This document shows, piece after piece, positions 1 to 8,299 of a stretch of 39,834 nt of DNA; the stretch's first letter is position 1; the number at the start of each line of letters is the position of its first letter. A program made the translations under genes and the position numbers. The notes under the pieces were generated by a model. It did not search any database and had not been told where the DNA came from. It was given only the letters and a program-made list of their open reading frames with translations. Origin of the DNA: Bacteroidales bacterium (GTDB taxonomy: Bacteria > Bacteroidota > Bacteroidia > Bacteroidales > VadinHA17); assembly GCA_012519515.1 (NCBI GenBank), contig JAAYQC010000098.1, positions 1 through 39,834 on the forward strand, written 5' to 3'.

Positions 1-241
1 AACTTCTCAGCTTTATTCCTGGTTTGATTTCTGCGGTTATGAATGTTGATTCTGACAAAATCCATTACCTCGTCCCGGTCTTTACAGTTATATTTGAGTT
101 AAAATCTTTTAATACCCTCTTCCCAGTAGATCCTGTTATATGTGGAGCTGCCTGATAACATTATACAAACCAGACCAGATACAATGACCAGGTTTGGTAC
201 ACCGAATTTGATTTGCTTTTTAATTTCAGCGAATTACATCA

Positions 242-625
242 TCATCTGACACGGATAAAATACTCATTATAGTACTCCCAACCTCCATCATGTTTTATTG
301 CAAGAGTATCATGTTGAAACCAATACTGATAAGTGAAGCTCCATTCATCTCCACCATCCTCTTTCCCAAAAATTGTAACAGAGGTATTTGTCGCTGAATA
401 ATTACACCTGGATATTTCGTTTTCATTTAAGTCATATTGAATTCTTATATTGTCCATAGTATATTCTTCAAATCTTTGGTCTTCGTCAGGGATGTCGTAA
501 TCACCACCAGCCATTATATCATAACCTTTTACAAGCCTCCATTTCCCAATAAGAATATCATTGTTTTCTTTCCCGCATGATAGAAAAATTATTGATGCCA
601 AAATCATCAGAGCAGCCTTTTTCAT
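242..625 (-). CDS. Small lipocalin-like lipoprotein
   Basis: A 127-residue protein. The N-terminus MKKAALMILASIIFLSCG is a lipoprotein signal peptide with lipobox LSCG, cysteine at about residue 17, so the mature protein should be lipid-anchored. The remainder (GKWRLVKGYD near residue 27, then alternating polar and aromatic strands) resembles the small lipocalin-like beta-barrel lipoproteins common in Bacteroidota, whose ligands are mostly unknown. It stands alone in an AT-rich, gene-poor stretch, with no partner within 600 bases. No Shine-Dalgarno sequence is visible, which is normal for the phylum. The lipoprotein call is firm; the fold is inferred from the G-K-W opening and the size. Confidence 0.7.
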   Translation of the reverse strand: MKKAALMILASIIFLSCGKENNDILIGKWRLVKGYDIMAGGDYDIPDEDQRFEEYTMDNIRIQYDLNENEISRCNYSATNTSVTIFGKEDGGDEWSFTYQYWFQHDTLAIKHDGGWEYYNEYFIRVR

Positions 626-1287
626 AGTATTATGTATATAAGCTTAATCGTTATGTGCATCAGGGCCTTAAAAAGGTTAAAGCCTAATTACACTATGGAT
701 AATTACACAAAAATCGTTCCATATTTCAGCATTACTGCATCAGTGTTCATCTGTATGCCAAATTCGCACTTTTTTATGAATGGGCTGGATATTATTTTTA
801 TGATTTTCATAGTCTGAGGAAATATTCATGTTTGCTATCAGTGATATGTTCATAATGAAAACGGTTGAGTGTATGAAGCGTGGCAGTTTTTGTCAAAATT
901 ATTATCGTTTCAGGTAAAGAATTTATCGAATAACAATAACTGGCTTATTATTATTCGACAAAAATTCGTGTGAATTTAACCTTCTTAAACATAAGGTGTA
1001 ATACGCTCAAGATTCCAGGACATATTTTCAACCGCATAACACGTTTTATTTTAATTGGTTCTATTCGTCTCCGAGAAGAATATAGCTATTAGAATCCTGG
1101 CATTAAATGAATTATCTGAAAACCTATTATTGCTGACGCTTCGGTTATAAGTACATTTCCTTTGAGTCACCGCGGCGCGTATTTTCGCACTCCTGGTGTA
1201 GAGGACCAATTGCATATACCGACCTGTCAGGGCGTCGTTGCCAGCCTGACAGCGGGAAGAATCTCTTGCAGCGAGCAATTATCTATT
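626..1287. other. Gene-poor AT-rich interval
   Basis: About 660 bases with no gene I can support. Two short open frames (632-817 on plus, 1051-1278 on minus) have no signal peptide, motif or plausible composition. A small inverted repeat, CCTGTCAGG at 1223-1231 facing CCTGACAG at 1245-1252, could form an 8-pair hairpin. No tRNA, repeat array or insertion-sequence end is evident. Confidence 0.5.
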
Positions 1288-1302
1288 CTACAGATAATTG
1301 CT
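1274..1302 (-). terminator. Hairpin spanning the stop codon of the SGNH-like gene
   Basis: A perfect 11-base inverted repeat, AGCAATTATCT at 1274-1284 and AGATAATTGCT at 1292-1302, separated by 7 bases. It covers the TAG stop codon (1288-1290) of the leftward gene. No T-run follows on the minus strand, so it is not a textbook intrinsic terminator. It may protect the 3' end of the transcript or pause transcription. Confidence 0.4.
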
Positions 1303-2316
1303 TAAGCCTGGTTGAATATTATAGGCTATGTCAAGAAGTTGCTTTCCTACATATGGTTTGAAATGGAGAGCATCGTAGAAATTGGATTTCTCATCCGAGA
1401 TACTGTTGATTCCTGTAAAATCAAAGACATGATCGGCACCAAGGATAGACCGGAGAATTTCCAGATCGTCTTTATTAAAAGAAAGCTGTTGGTAGTTGGG
1501 TGATATGATAAATTTATAGTCCGTACCGTGTTTTACAAATATGCTTTTTATCTCTTTCAGCATTTCAATATGATCATTGGTTATTTGTTGCCTGTATTCG
1601 CACTCTTTTCCGCTTCTTTCAGGAAATCTGTCCTGCCGTATTTCGTAATATCTTAATGAATCAGTATTGAGTTCCTCCTGAATGCTGAAATTTACATATT
1701 CGTTTGTAACAAGATCAATATACGACCTTTCATTCAGCAAACAATCAGACATGTAAGGTTTGAACTCATTCGTTAAACCATACACTACCATGGATCGGAC
1801 TAAATTAACATCAAATATCTTCAGCAAATTCAAATACTGAAAATTGCACCACGAAGAACGGTATATCCGGGGATGCTTAACAAAAAGAACATTTTCTTTA
1901 TCCAGTTTGTCAAAAGCATAATTATAATCTATCACGAATACCGCATTATCAATCCTGTCATTCATATGATCAATATACTTTATCTTGGACCAGATCCCAA
2001 TTATATTTTCACGCGAGGCATCGAATGAAAAGACTTTTGCTGCATCCGGAAGATATGTCATCCACATACTGGGACGAACAAACAAGGCTGTTGATGAGCC
2101 GAATATAAATGAATTATATTTTTCCTTTTCCCTGTTCCTCATATAAACCTCTGACGAAACATAATCACGGTTTTTGGGTATGTGTGACCTCCTGTTAAAA
2201 TCATCATACTTGAAAATGACCATGAATGGATCTATAGCGATATAGACCACGAGATATACCAGGAAAGGCGCCAGAAAAACCAATGTTTTTTTTATGTATC
2301 CTAACAGAGACCTCAT
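1288..2316 (-). CDS. SGNH-hydrolase-like membrane-anchored protein, MBOAT partner
   Basis: A 342-residue protein with one N-terminal membrane segment (about residues 12-32) and a large, presumably extracytoplasmic domain. An SGNH/GDSL-like signature is visible: FGSST near residues 72-76 (candidate serine block) and a C-terminal YDALHF with Asp 315 and His 318 in the D-x-x-H arrangement. It lies only 5 bases downstream of an MBOAT acyltransferase gene, so the two are almost certainly cotranscribed. In known systems such as alginate AlgI with AlgJ/AlgX, an MBOAT protein passes an acyl group across the membrane and an SGNH-like partner puts it on a glycan. A similar role is inferred here; the acceptor is unknown. 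The stop codon sits inside a hairpin. The gene is visibly more AT-rich than genes right of 5 kb. Confidence 0.7.
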   Translation of the reverse strand: MRSLLGYIKKTLVFLAPFLVYLVVYIAIDPFMVIFKYDDFNRRSHIPKNRDYVSSEVYMRNREKEKYNSFIFGSSTALFVRPSMWMTYLPDAAKVFSFDASRENIIGIWSKIKYIDHMNDRIDNAVFVIDYNYAFDKLDKENVLFVKHPRIYRSSWCNFQYLNLLKIFDVNLVRSMVVYGLTNEFKPYMSDCLLNERSYIDLVTNEYVNFSIQEELNTDSLRYYEIRQDRFPERSGKECEYRQQITNDHIEMLKEIKSIFVKHGTDYKFIISPNYQQLSFNKDDLEILRSILGADHVFDFTGINSISDEKSNFYDALHFKPYVGKQLLDIAYNIQPGLSNYL

Positions 2317-2321
2317 TTTAA

Positions 2322-3743
2322 TTAAAACATTTCATAAATAAATGATGCATTACCATCTAACTGGGTAAGAATCAGAAATAACCCTGCGTAATAAACAATT
2401 ATTCTGACAGCCTTATTATTTACCCATAACATATGGATCTTTCTGTAGACTGAATTAAAATCATTCTGTAAAACTTCATATAATAGGAAAATAACCACTA
2501 AAGCCATGCTAAAAAGTAATGACTTGTTCAACAAGCTTATCTTTTGTATTTCAAGAGGACTGGAAATCTCCGAAAAGACCCGCCAAACTGATGGCAGGTC
2601 AGGAGCGAAGAAGAAAGTAAGGGATAATGCATAAAAGCAATAGGTAAACAGCCTTCCTGCCAACTGCCGGGAATAGCCCGGGATCAGTGAAAAAAGTTTA
2701 TTCCGGAAATTTTTGGTTCTGAATTCATAGTATATAGCTAAAGCCTGTAAAACACCCAGTACCATAAAATTCCACCCGGCCCCGTGCCATATTCCAAATA
2801 AAATCCATGTCAGGAAAACAGCAATCACTGTAGCTTTTCCCTTGAGCCTTCTTAATCTGAAACTTGTTTGTTTGAAAACATAATCGTTAAACCAGGAAGA
2901 AAGTGAAATATGAAATCTGCGCCAAAATATTGTCATATTCTCTGAAAGAAAAGGTTTGTTAAAGTTTGGAGAAAGCTTTATTCCAAACGCCCTTGCAAAT
3001 CCGAGAGCAATATCTGTATAACCTGAGAAGTCGAAATAAAGATATAATGGCTGTAACAGGATAAGCGCAATTATCTGATAACCCATATAATCATCAGTAC
3101 AGGAATAAAGTTGAGATATCGAATTGCCAAGATGGTTCGCGATGATTATTTTCTTAAAAAAGCCCAGCAACGCCAATCTGAACCCTTCAGTAATGTTTGA
3201 AGAGTTAAATTCATTTTTAAGTGGAAATTGCTGCAGAAATAGATTTGATCTCTCAATAGGACCTGAAATAAATTTTGGAAAGAATATGATATAAAGAAAG
3301 AAGCGTAGAAAATTCTTCTCCGGTTTTTCCCAACCCATCTTTACATTTATGAGATAACCTATGCCCTGAAGTGTATAATAGGACATTCCAATTGGTATTA
3401 TAATGCTTGATAATACAGATACCTTAATATCTATGCCAAACAACTCCAGTATTGGATCGATTGCAAAAGACGCATACCGGATCAATATCAATTGGGTTAA
3501 ATTTAAAACAATGCCCAGGCGAAATAATGCTTTTTTGGACGGATGAGAGGGTAATTTTTGTGCAATGAAAAAGTTTAACGCCGCATAAACTGCAAGATAA
3601 ACCGGGAGGTAAATGTCATAAGTAGCACAGAATAAACAACTCAGTATGACAAGATAAGCCACCCTGAATCTGAAAGGCAGAAAATAATATATAAAAACTG
3701 ACACAATTGCCCAAAATGCAAACTTCAAAGAGGCTATATCCAC
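2322..3743 (-). CDS. MBOAT-family membrane-bound O-acyltransferase (AlgI-like)
   Basis: A 473-residue polytopic inner-membrane protein with roughly 10-12 hydrophobic segments. It shows the MBOAT hallmarks: a conserved segment at about residues 273-289 (FWRRFHISLSSWFNDYV) and the catalytic histidine in GIWHGAGWNF, His 320. FDFSGYTDIALGFA near 237-250 is also typical of the AlgI/DltB branch. These proteins move acyl groups, usually acetyl, to extracytoplasmic polysaccharide or teichoic acid acceptors. The gene just downstream encodes an SGNH-like partner, which supports polysaccharide O-acylation. No other polysaccharide gene is in the window, so the acceptor cannot be named. Length is normal for the family. 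The family call is firm. Confidence 0.9.
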   Translation of the reverse strand: MDIASLKFAFWAIVSVFIYYFLPFRFRVAYLVILSCLFCATYDIYLPVYLAVYAALNFFIAQKLPSHPSKKALFRLGIVLNLTQLILIRYASFAIDPILELFGIDIKVSVLSSIIIPIGMSYYTLQGIGYLINVKMGWEKPEKNFLRFFLYIIFFPKFISGPIERSNLFLQQFPLKNEFNSSNITEGFRLALLGFFKKIIIANHLGNSISQLYSCTDDYMGYQIIALILLQPLYLYFDFSGYTDIALGFARAFGIKLSPNFNKPFLSENMTIFWRRFHISLSSWFNDYVFKQTSFRLRRLKGKATVIAVFLTWILFGIWHGAGWNFMVLGVLQALAIYYEFRTKNFRNKLFSLIPGYSRQLAGRLFTYCFYALSLTFFFAPDLPSVWRVFSEISSPLEIQKISLLNKSLLFSMALVVIFLLYEVLQNDFNSVYRKIHMLWVNNKAVRIIVYYAGLFLILTQLDGNASFIYEMF

Positions 3744-4156
3744 TTGTTCAATACTTTTTACACTCTAATAATAAATCGAACTTATCAATCACAATAATGG
3801 ATTGTGATAAAAACAGGTCTGTCATTGACAAAAGTTTTCTTTTCTAATTGAGTACTGTTAATTATATTAATATAACATTAATTATTCGTTTTGAACGAAA
3901 GTACCGTAAATATCAAAACTTAAACAATTGTTTATTTCCCTAATCAAAATATTCAACAATTATAACTCCGGTTAAGCAGATTTTAGTGTATTGCTCAAGT
4001 AATTAGTTTCTCCATGTAAACAGATAATACGGGGTCTCATAAACCCAGGCATGAATTATTCAAGCCGGCAACAATGATTGAGCAGACCGGTTTAAAGTCT
4101 GTCTGCAGACCGTTATGATTATTTTTTCTATTTTTGTAAATATCAATTCACCCCAA
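3744..4156. other. Divergent intergenic region
   Basis: About 410 bases between a leftward and a rightward gene, AT-rich and without a supportable gene. It holds two exact palindromes: TTCGTT-TTG-AACGAA at 3885-3899 and GTCTGCAGAC at 4101-4110. A TATTTTTG element lies at 4129-4136. The palindromes are possible regulator sites but no regulator gene is nearby. Confidence 0.4.
4129..4136 (+). promoter_or_regulatory. Candidate -7 promoter element (TATTTTTG)
   Basis: Matches the Bacteroidota -7 consensus TAnnTTTG and lies 20 bases before the ATG at 4157. No clear -33 TTG is present at the expected distance. It favours translation starting at 4157 over the in-frame ATG at 4115, which would lie upstream of the promoter. 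Confidence 0.35.
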
Positions 4157-4852
4157 ATGGATAAAGAAAGAACTATACGGGGCATTGAGATTCTGGTAAG
4201 CTCTGCCCTATTTTTGATAATCATCTATGCATTATACCTCAGGTTTCTGCCCGATGAAGAAACCTTTCAGCAACTTGTCAGGGAAGATGGATTTGTTGAA
4301 TACACGACCGTGGTTTTTCTGCTTTTCGCATGTATAATCTGCATCTGGCGGGCATTCTCCTACCGGTCTGTAAAGAATAACCTGGGTGTGCTGACATGGG
4401 CTCTGCTGGCTTTCCTTTTTTTCTTTGCCGCCGGTGATGAAATCAGCTGGGGACAAAGGATATTCGGAATCGAAAGCAGCGAATTTTTTCTCAAGCACAA
4501 CAAGCAGGCAGAAACAAACCTGCATAACCTGGTTATTGGCGGACACAGCGTCAACAAGATAATTTTTTCGCGTCTGCTGTTCCTTGTTCTCAGCATTTAT
4601 TTTTTGTTCTGGAAGCCGCTGGTACTGAAAGTGCCTGCAATAAGAAAGCTAAATGACAAATTCTGCGTGCCTCTTCCCCGGCTTCACCATATCATTGTCA
4701 TCGTTGCAGTTACCCTGATGATACTTCTTATCGGGATGTACCGCGACAGTGAGCTTCACGAGCTTTCATTCGCCATGATCTTCTTCCTGATTTTTCTGAA
4801 CCCTGCAAAGCTTCCTGGCGAGGAATCACAGCACGGGGCGGTTGATTCTTAA
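4157..4852 (+). CDS. Six-helix membrane protein with a GDEISWGQR motif
   Basis: A 231-residue protein from this start. An in-frame ATG at 4115 would add 14 residues, but the TATTTTTG element lies between the two ATGs. About six membrane segments are visible, in order: an initial ILVSSALFLIIIYAL helix, TTVVFLLFACIICI, WALLAFLFFFAA, FSRLLFLVLSIYFLF, IIVIVAVTLMILLIG and FAMIFFLIFL. The third helix runs into GDEISWGQRIFGI, and a loop with HNKQAETNLHNL follows. The acidic pair and Trp-Gly-Gln-Arg at a membrane boundary look like a conserved functional site. I recognise similar motifs from uncharacterised membrane proteins but cannot assign a function. It is monocistronic, divergent from the MBOAT gene. 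Confidence 0.7.
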   Translation: MDKERTIRGIEILVSSALFLIIIYALYLRFLPDEETFQQLVREDGFVEYTTVVFLLFACIICIWRAFSYRSVKNNLGVLTWALLAFLFFFAAGDEISWGQRIFGIESSEFFLKHNKQAETNLHNLVIGGHSVNKIIFSRLLFLVLSIYFLFWKPLVLKVPAIRKLNDKFCVPLPRLHHIIVIVAVTLMILLIGMYRDSELHELSFAMIFFLIFLNPAKLPGEESQHGAVDS

Positions 4853-5009
4853 AAGCTCCTCCGGCTGTTTCACGAAATAATCCGCTATTGATTTCCTCCC
4901 TGATTTTTTGTATATTTATAGTTTGTCAGTTTCACAACGGGTAAGAAAGAACTTTCAGGCTATTTATTTGTTTATTGGCTGAATACCAGAAAAATTATTC
5001 CGCGGATAT

Positions 5010-6362
5010 ATGAAAATACAATATTTCTTAACGCTGACAGTAGTTTCGATGATGTTTCTTCTTTCCGAAACTTATGGACAGGGCGCTTCCGGAGTCAAAT
5101 CTCTTGCCCGGCAGGAAAGGGCTGCGGATATAAGATCCACGGTCGAACTTGCCCGGTCGATGACCAATGTAAATTACACCGACATGTACGACAGGAGTCT
5201 GCTTATGTATGCAGCTTCCAAGGGCTACGCGAGGGCATGCAGGATATTGCTTCGCAGGGGAGCCGATCCCAACATACAGGCAATCGACGGCGCCACCTCG
5301 GGCATGTTTGCCGCCTATAACGGTCACGACAAGATTGTAAAAATGATGCTTGAAAGGGGATTTGATCCTGACATCAAGGCACTTGACGGGACAAATGCCT
5401 TAATGATGGCATCGCAGAACGGTTACCCCGAAGTTGCCAGGATGCTTATTGCCAGGGGAGCGAGGCCCGACCTTCAGGCAGCCGACGGTTATACAGCGCT
5501 GATGCTTGCATCGCAGAACGGGCATGAAGAGATAGTCAGCCTGCTTCTTGAAAACGGTGCAGATCCCGATATGCAGGATTTCAGGAACGGGACTACTGCA
5601 TTGATCCAGGCATCACTCTTCGGGAACACCTATGCTGCAATGCTTCTTCTTGACAGCAACGCAGATGTAAACCTGAGCGACAACAGCGGGACTACCGCCC
5701 TGATGACGGCTGCCATGCTCGGACAAACCGACTATGCAAAAATGCTTATTGCCTACGGCGCTGATATAAACATTAAATCGTCCGACGGATCAAACGCCCT
5801 CTTTCTGGCAGCGATGAACGGCCATACTCCCATAGTACAAACCCTTCTTGAAAGGGGTGCCCGGCCCGATTCGCTCGACACTGACGGCACAAGGGCGCTT
5901 GTCATAACAGCAAGAGACGAAATAGCCGACAGCATCAACAAAAAACTGTACAGTGGTTACAATAAGGATTTCAGCTTCAGCGACAATATTACCGCGAGGA
6001 TAGCCACCCGCGACGACGGAGCCCTTGAAGCAGTCAATATTTCCGACCACAAAGGACCGATCGATGATATTATTGCCGGTTCAGATAGGGCGACTGCCTT
6101 TATCAAGGCTTTCAGAAGCGGTCATGTTGCCGTGGTTAAGATCTTCCTGAAGAAGAATACCAGGATTGATCCGACTAGAACTATGAAATATACCGACCTT
6201 ATGGTGGCTTCAATGAATGGACACACCGACATTGTCAGAATGCTGCTGGAAAGAGGAGCCAATCCCGGACTGAAGGACAGTCAGGGAAAAACAGCCATCG
6301 ATTACGCCCGGAACTCCGATGTCAGGAGCCTTATTGAAGGATCGCTGAGGAACGGCAAGTAA
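5010..6362 (+). CDS. Secreted ankyrin-repeat protein
   Basis: A 450-residue protein. Residues 1-23 form a Sec signal peptide ending near ETYGQG, so the protein is probably periplasmic. From about residue 60 to 310 there are roughly eight tandem ankyrin repeats of about 33 residues (recurring ALMLASQNGH, LLLERGADPD, DGTTAL patterns). About 55 residues of non-repeat sequence follow, then two more repeats at about 360-440. Ankyrin repeats are protein-binding scaffolds; no enzymatic domain is present. It is flanked by its own intergenic regions and ends convergently, about 20 bases from the CBM9-like gene. The binding partner is unknown. Confidence 0.85.
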   Translation: MKIQYFLTLTVVSMMFLLSETYGQGASGVKSLARQERAADIRSTVELARSMTNVNYTDMYDRSLLMYAASKGYARACRILLRRGADPNIQAIDGATSGMFAAYNGHDKIVKMMLERGFDPDIKALDGTNALMMASQNGYPEVARMLIARGARPDLQAADGYTALMLASQNGHEEIVSLLLENGADPDMQDFRNGTTALIQASLFGNTYAAMLLLDSNADVNLSDNSGTTALMTAAMLGQTDYAKMLIAYGADINIKSSDGSNALFLAAMNGHTPIVQTLLERGARPDSLDTDGTRALVITARDEIADSINKKLYSGYNKDFSFSDNITARIATRDDGALEAVNISDHKGPIDDIIAGSDRATAFIKAFRSGHVAVVKIFLKKNTRIDPTRTMKYTDLMVASMNGHTDIVRMLLERGANPGLKDSQGKTAIDYARNSDVRSLIEGSLRNGK

Positions 6363-6381
6363 AAGTTACAGTACTCCTACT

Positions 6382-7122
6382 TTACTCAAAGACAAAAGTC
6401 CCGAAATTGTTATAGTCATGGAAAGTGCCTGTTGTCTTCTTCCATGAAAAATGGGAAGCTCCTTTGTCGTAATCTATCCTGTACATATTTGCCCTCCATC
6501 TGGTTCCTGACTGCGGCGGAACCTTGGGAAGGGGTTCCAGAAGCCTGTATGGTATGAAAAACTCGGCCATCCACCCATCAACCTGTGCTCCGCCGGCCTT
6601 CTCCCCTCCCCTTGCTGATGTTGCATGGACTACTTTCTTGTCACCTTCGTAATTCCAGGGAAGCCAGCCAAGAAATTTCCCCTTGTAATTGGGAACAATA
6701 ATAGGCAGCTCGTAATTCATCGGGGATAGTTCATACTCGAAATAAACCGGGAAATCTTCGGAGGTCCAGAGAAAAACCTCAACCACATCTTCTTCCCAAA
6801 GATTGAGATTATCGGCCCTGAAAGTACTTGTCAGCTTCTTATCCTCACAATCGAAAAGAAAATAAATTCCTGTTTCCGAATACAACACTTTTACCCTGGT
6901 GACATAATCAATGTAATCCGACCCCTGATGAGTAAGATTCACCCATTCGGTTTTCCTCCATTGCTCACTGCTTCCATTGCCGGTGATTTTGAAATCATTG
7001 CATTTCCTTACTATCAGCGGGTTATCCTGTCCGGAGATACCCTGCCCCCTACCTGCCTGCACTGCAACTGAAGCAGTAATGATGGCAGCAGCCAATAATA
7101 CTTTTGTAAGACTTTTCGCCAT
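6382..7122 (-). CDS. Secreted CBM9-like (carbohydrate-binding family 9) protein
   Basis: A 246-residue protein with a Sec signal peptide (MAKSLTKVLLAAAIITASVA, cleavage near VQAG). The body has the pattern of the CBM9-like domain found alone in many Bacteroidota: SEQWRKTEWVNLTH near residues 53-66, GIYFLFDCEDKKLTSTFR around 107-124, an LWEEDVVEVFL segment, a WMAEFFIPYRLL segment, and a closing RWRANMYRIDYDKG. Family members are beta-sandwich proteins that bind sugars; stand-alone forms lack a catalytic domain. It starts 3 bases after the nitroreductase-like gene ends, so the two are one operon. The functional link between them is unclear. Confidence 0.75.
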   Translation of the reverse strand: MAKSLTKVLLAAAIITASVAVQAGRGQGISGQDNPLIVRKCNDFKITGNGSSEQWRKTEWVNLTHQGSDYIDYVTRVKVLYSETGIYFLFDCEDKKLTSTFRADNLNLWEEDVVEVFLWTSEDFPVYFEYELSPMNYELPIIVPNYKGKFLGWLPWNYEGDKKVVHATSARGGEKAGGAQVDGWMAEFFIPYRLLEPLPKVPPQSGTRWRANMYRIDYDKGASHFSWKKTTGTFHDYNNFGTFVFE

Positions 7123-7125
7123 GGT

Positions 7126-7701
7126 TTAATCTTTGAAATTTACCATTTCCTCCCATGACTTACGGGGCGAAGCCGACGACACTGCATCCACACTGCTGTC
7201 AATATGCCCTATCCGGAGCGCTGCAACAGCCCTGAAACCCTCAGGAATCCCGAAACTTTCCTTCTTTGAGTTGATATTTGCTATCGGAGCGGCATAGATA
7301 TGAACTCCGAGTCCGAGACTCTGGGCTGCAATATACATGTTCTGGGTCGCGAGTCCGCAGTCGTACTCCATAAACATGGCAAGCTGCTTGTCCTCACTCC
7401 CCGAAATGATAACAAGAACATTTCCCGGAGCCGGTCCCCTCAATACTTCACTGATCAGGTCGCTGTTTTTTACTACGGTGAACCTCCATGGCTGCATATT
7501 ACGTGCGCTGGGAGCCTTCATTCCGCACCTCAGTATGGTTTCCAGATCACCGTCCGAAACAGGATCGGCGCTGAAGTTTTTAGCGGAATATCCCGACATG
7601 ATTACCTCGGGAACACTTCCGGCCTGCGTCTGCCCGTTAAGTAAAAGAGTTCCGGCAGCCAGAACTGCCACGATCATTGATAATACTTTCTTTTTCATCA
7701 T
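7126..7701 (-). CDS. Nitroreductase-family protein with a signal peptide
   Basis: A 191-residue protein. Residues 1-27 look like a Sec signal peptide (MMKKKVLSMIVAVLAAGTLLLNG, cleavage near QTQA). The mature part is a nitroreductase-like FMN fold: RCGMKAPSARNMQPWRF near residues 58-74 is the FMN-phosphate-binding and helix region, MEYDCGLATQNMYIAAQSLGLG near 111-132 is the dimer helix, and AVAALRIGH near 157-165 closes the fold. Such enzymes use NAD(P)H to reduce nitro compounds, quinones or flavins in the cytoplasm; an exported form is unusual because cofactor and reductant are cytoplasmic. It is the first gene of a two-gene operon with the CBM9-like gene. A 15-base palindrome lies just upstream. 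Confidence 0.8.
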   Translation of the reverse strand: MMKKKVLSMIVAVLAAGTLLLNGQTQAGSVPEVIMSGYSAKNFSADPVSDGDLETILRCGMKAPSARNMQPWRFTVVKNSDLISEVLRGPAPGNVLVIISGSEDKQLAMFMEYDCGLATQNMYIAAQSLGLGVHIYAAPIANINSKKESFGIPEGFRAVAALRIGHIDSSVDAVSSASPRKSWEEMVNFKD

Positions 7702-7719
7702 AATATAATTTTGATTTTA

Positions 7720-7734
7720 ATAGAATGATTCTAT
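7720..7734. promoter_or_regulatory. 15-base palindrome upstream of nitroreductase gene
   Basis: ATAGAAT-G-ATTCTAT is a perfect 7-1-7 palindrome lying 19-33 bases upstream of the leftward ATG at 7701, where a repressor would block transcription. It is a candidate operator; no regulator gene is adjacent. Confidence 0.3.
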
Positions 7735-7847
7735 AATTTATTATTACTACTGTCAATATGTGGCTGAAAGATAATAAATGACGAGTTCTCATCAAAGCGC
7801 CATACGTGGTTTATTATATCTTTCGGTTCAAAAGACAAAAGAATGCC

Positions 7848-8285
7848 TTAATTTGCTTCCACTATTGCAACAGTGATAGTGAACAGCGGCAGCAGCACTG
7901 CCCCGTGAACGGGGTTGTACCAGTTGCAGAGCGCGAATGGTCCTCCCAGCGCGAACACCCACACCACAAAGGAGAACGCGGAAATAATATGCTGGCTGAT
8001 CTTTTTAACCTTCTGCACTCTCCACAGGTAAAGAGGAGTGAGGATAAGAAAGACCGCGAACAACGACCATTGAAGCGCTCTTAGCTCTCCGGCCTCTGTC
8101 AGTTTTTCCATCATTCCGAGAACGAAGATGTATCCTGCCACAAGCTCAGCCGGGATGTATTTAAACAACCTGTCAGTGTAGGTATCAGGGCTAAGCTGCA
8201 ATGATTGCTGACCGGCGGTCTTGTTCTCCGTGTGTGTCCGGCCCATTCTTAAGATGTCCTTCGATGAAATAATCTGTCTGCTCAT
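7848..8285 (-). CDS. Small four-helix membrane protein, partner of S8 protease
   Basis: A 145-residue protein. Residues 1-40 are polar and probably cytoplasmic. Then comes a KYIPAELVAGYIF motif (about 42-54) leading into the first membrane segment, with three more hydrophobic segments at about 70-89, 98-120 and 126-143. The ATG lies 14 bases after the stop of the S8 protease gene on the same strand, so the two form a two-gene operon. I do not recognise a named family. The short polar N-terminus could be a cytoplasmic tail exposed to the neighbouring signal-less protease. A role as sensor, channel or effector controlled by the protease is conjecture. Confidence 0.7.
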   Translation of the reverse strand: MSRQIISSKDILRMGRTHTENKTAGQQSLQLSPDTYTDRLFKYIPAELVAGYIFVLGMMEKLTEAGELRALQWSLFAVFLILTPLYLWRVQKVKKISQHIISAFSFVVWVFALGGPFALCNWYNPVHGAVLLPLFTITVAIVEAN

Positions 8286-8299
8286 GGTGTTGATGATTA

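Noticed and set aside
632-817. 61-codon open frame on plus
   Set aside because: No signal, motif, plausible start context or partner; composition fits random AT-rich sequence.
1051-1278. 75-codon open frame on minus
   Set aside because: Low-complexity, no domain; ends in the gap before the SGNH-like gene and has no promoter-like element.
5280-6340. Possible tandem DNA repeat
   Set aside because: The periodicity is the 33-residue ankyrin repeat in the protein, not a DNA repeat array; no CRISPR-like spacers are present.
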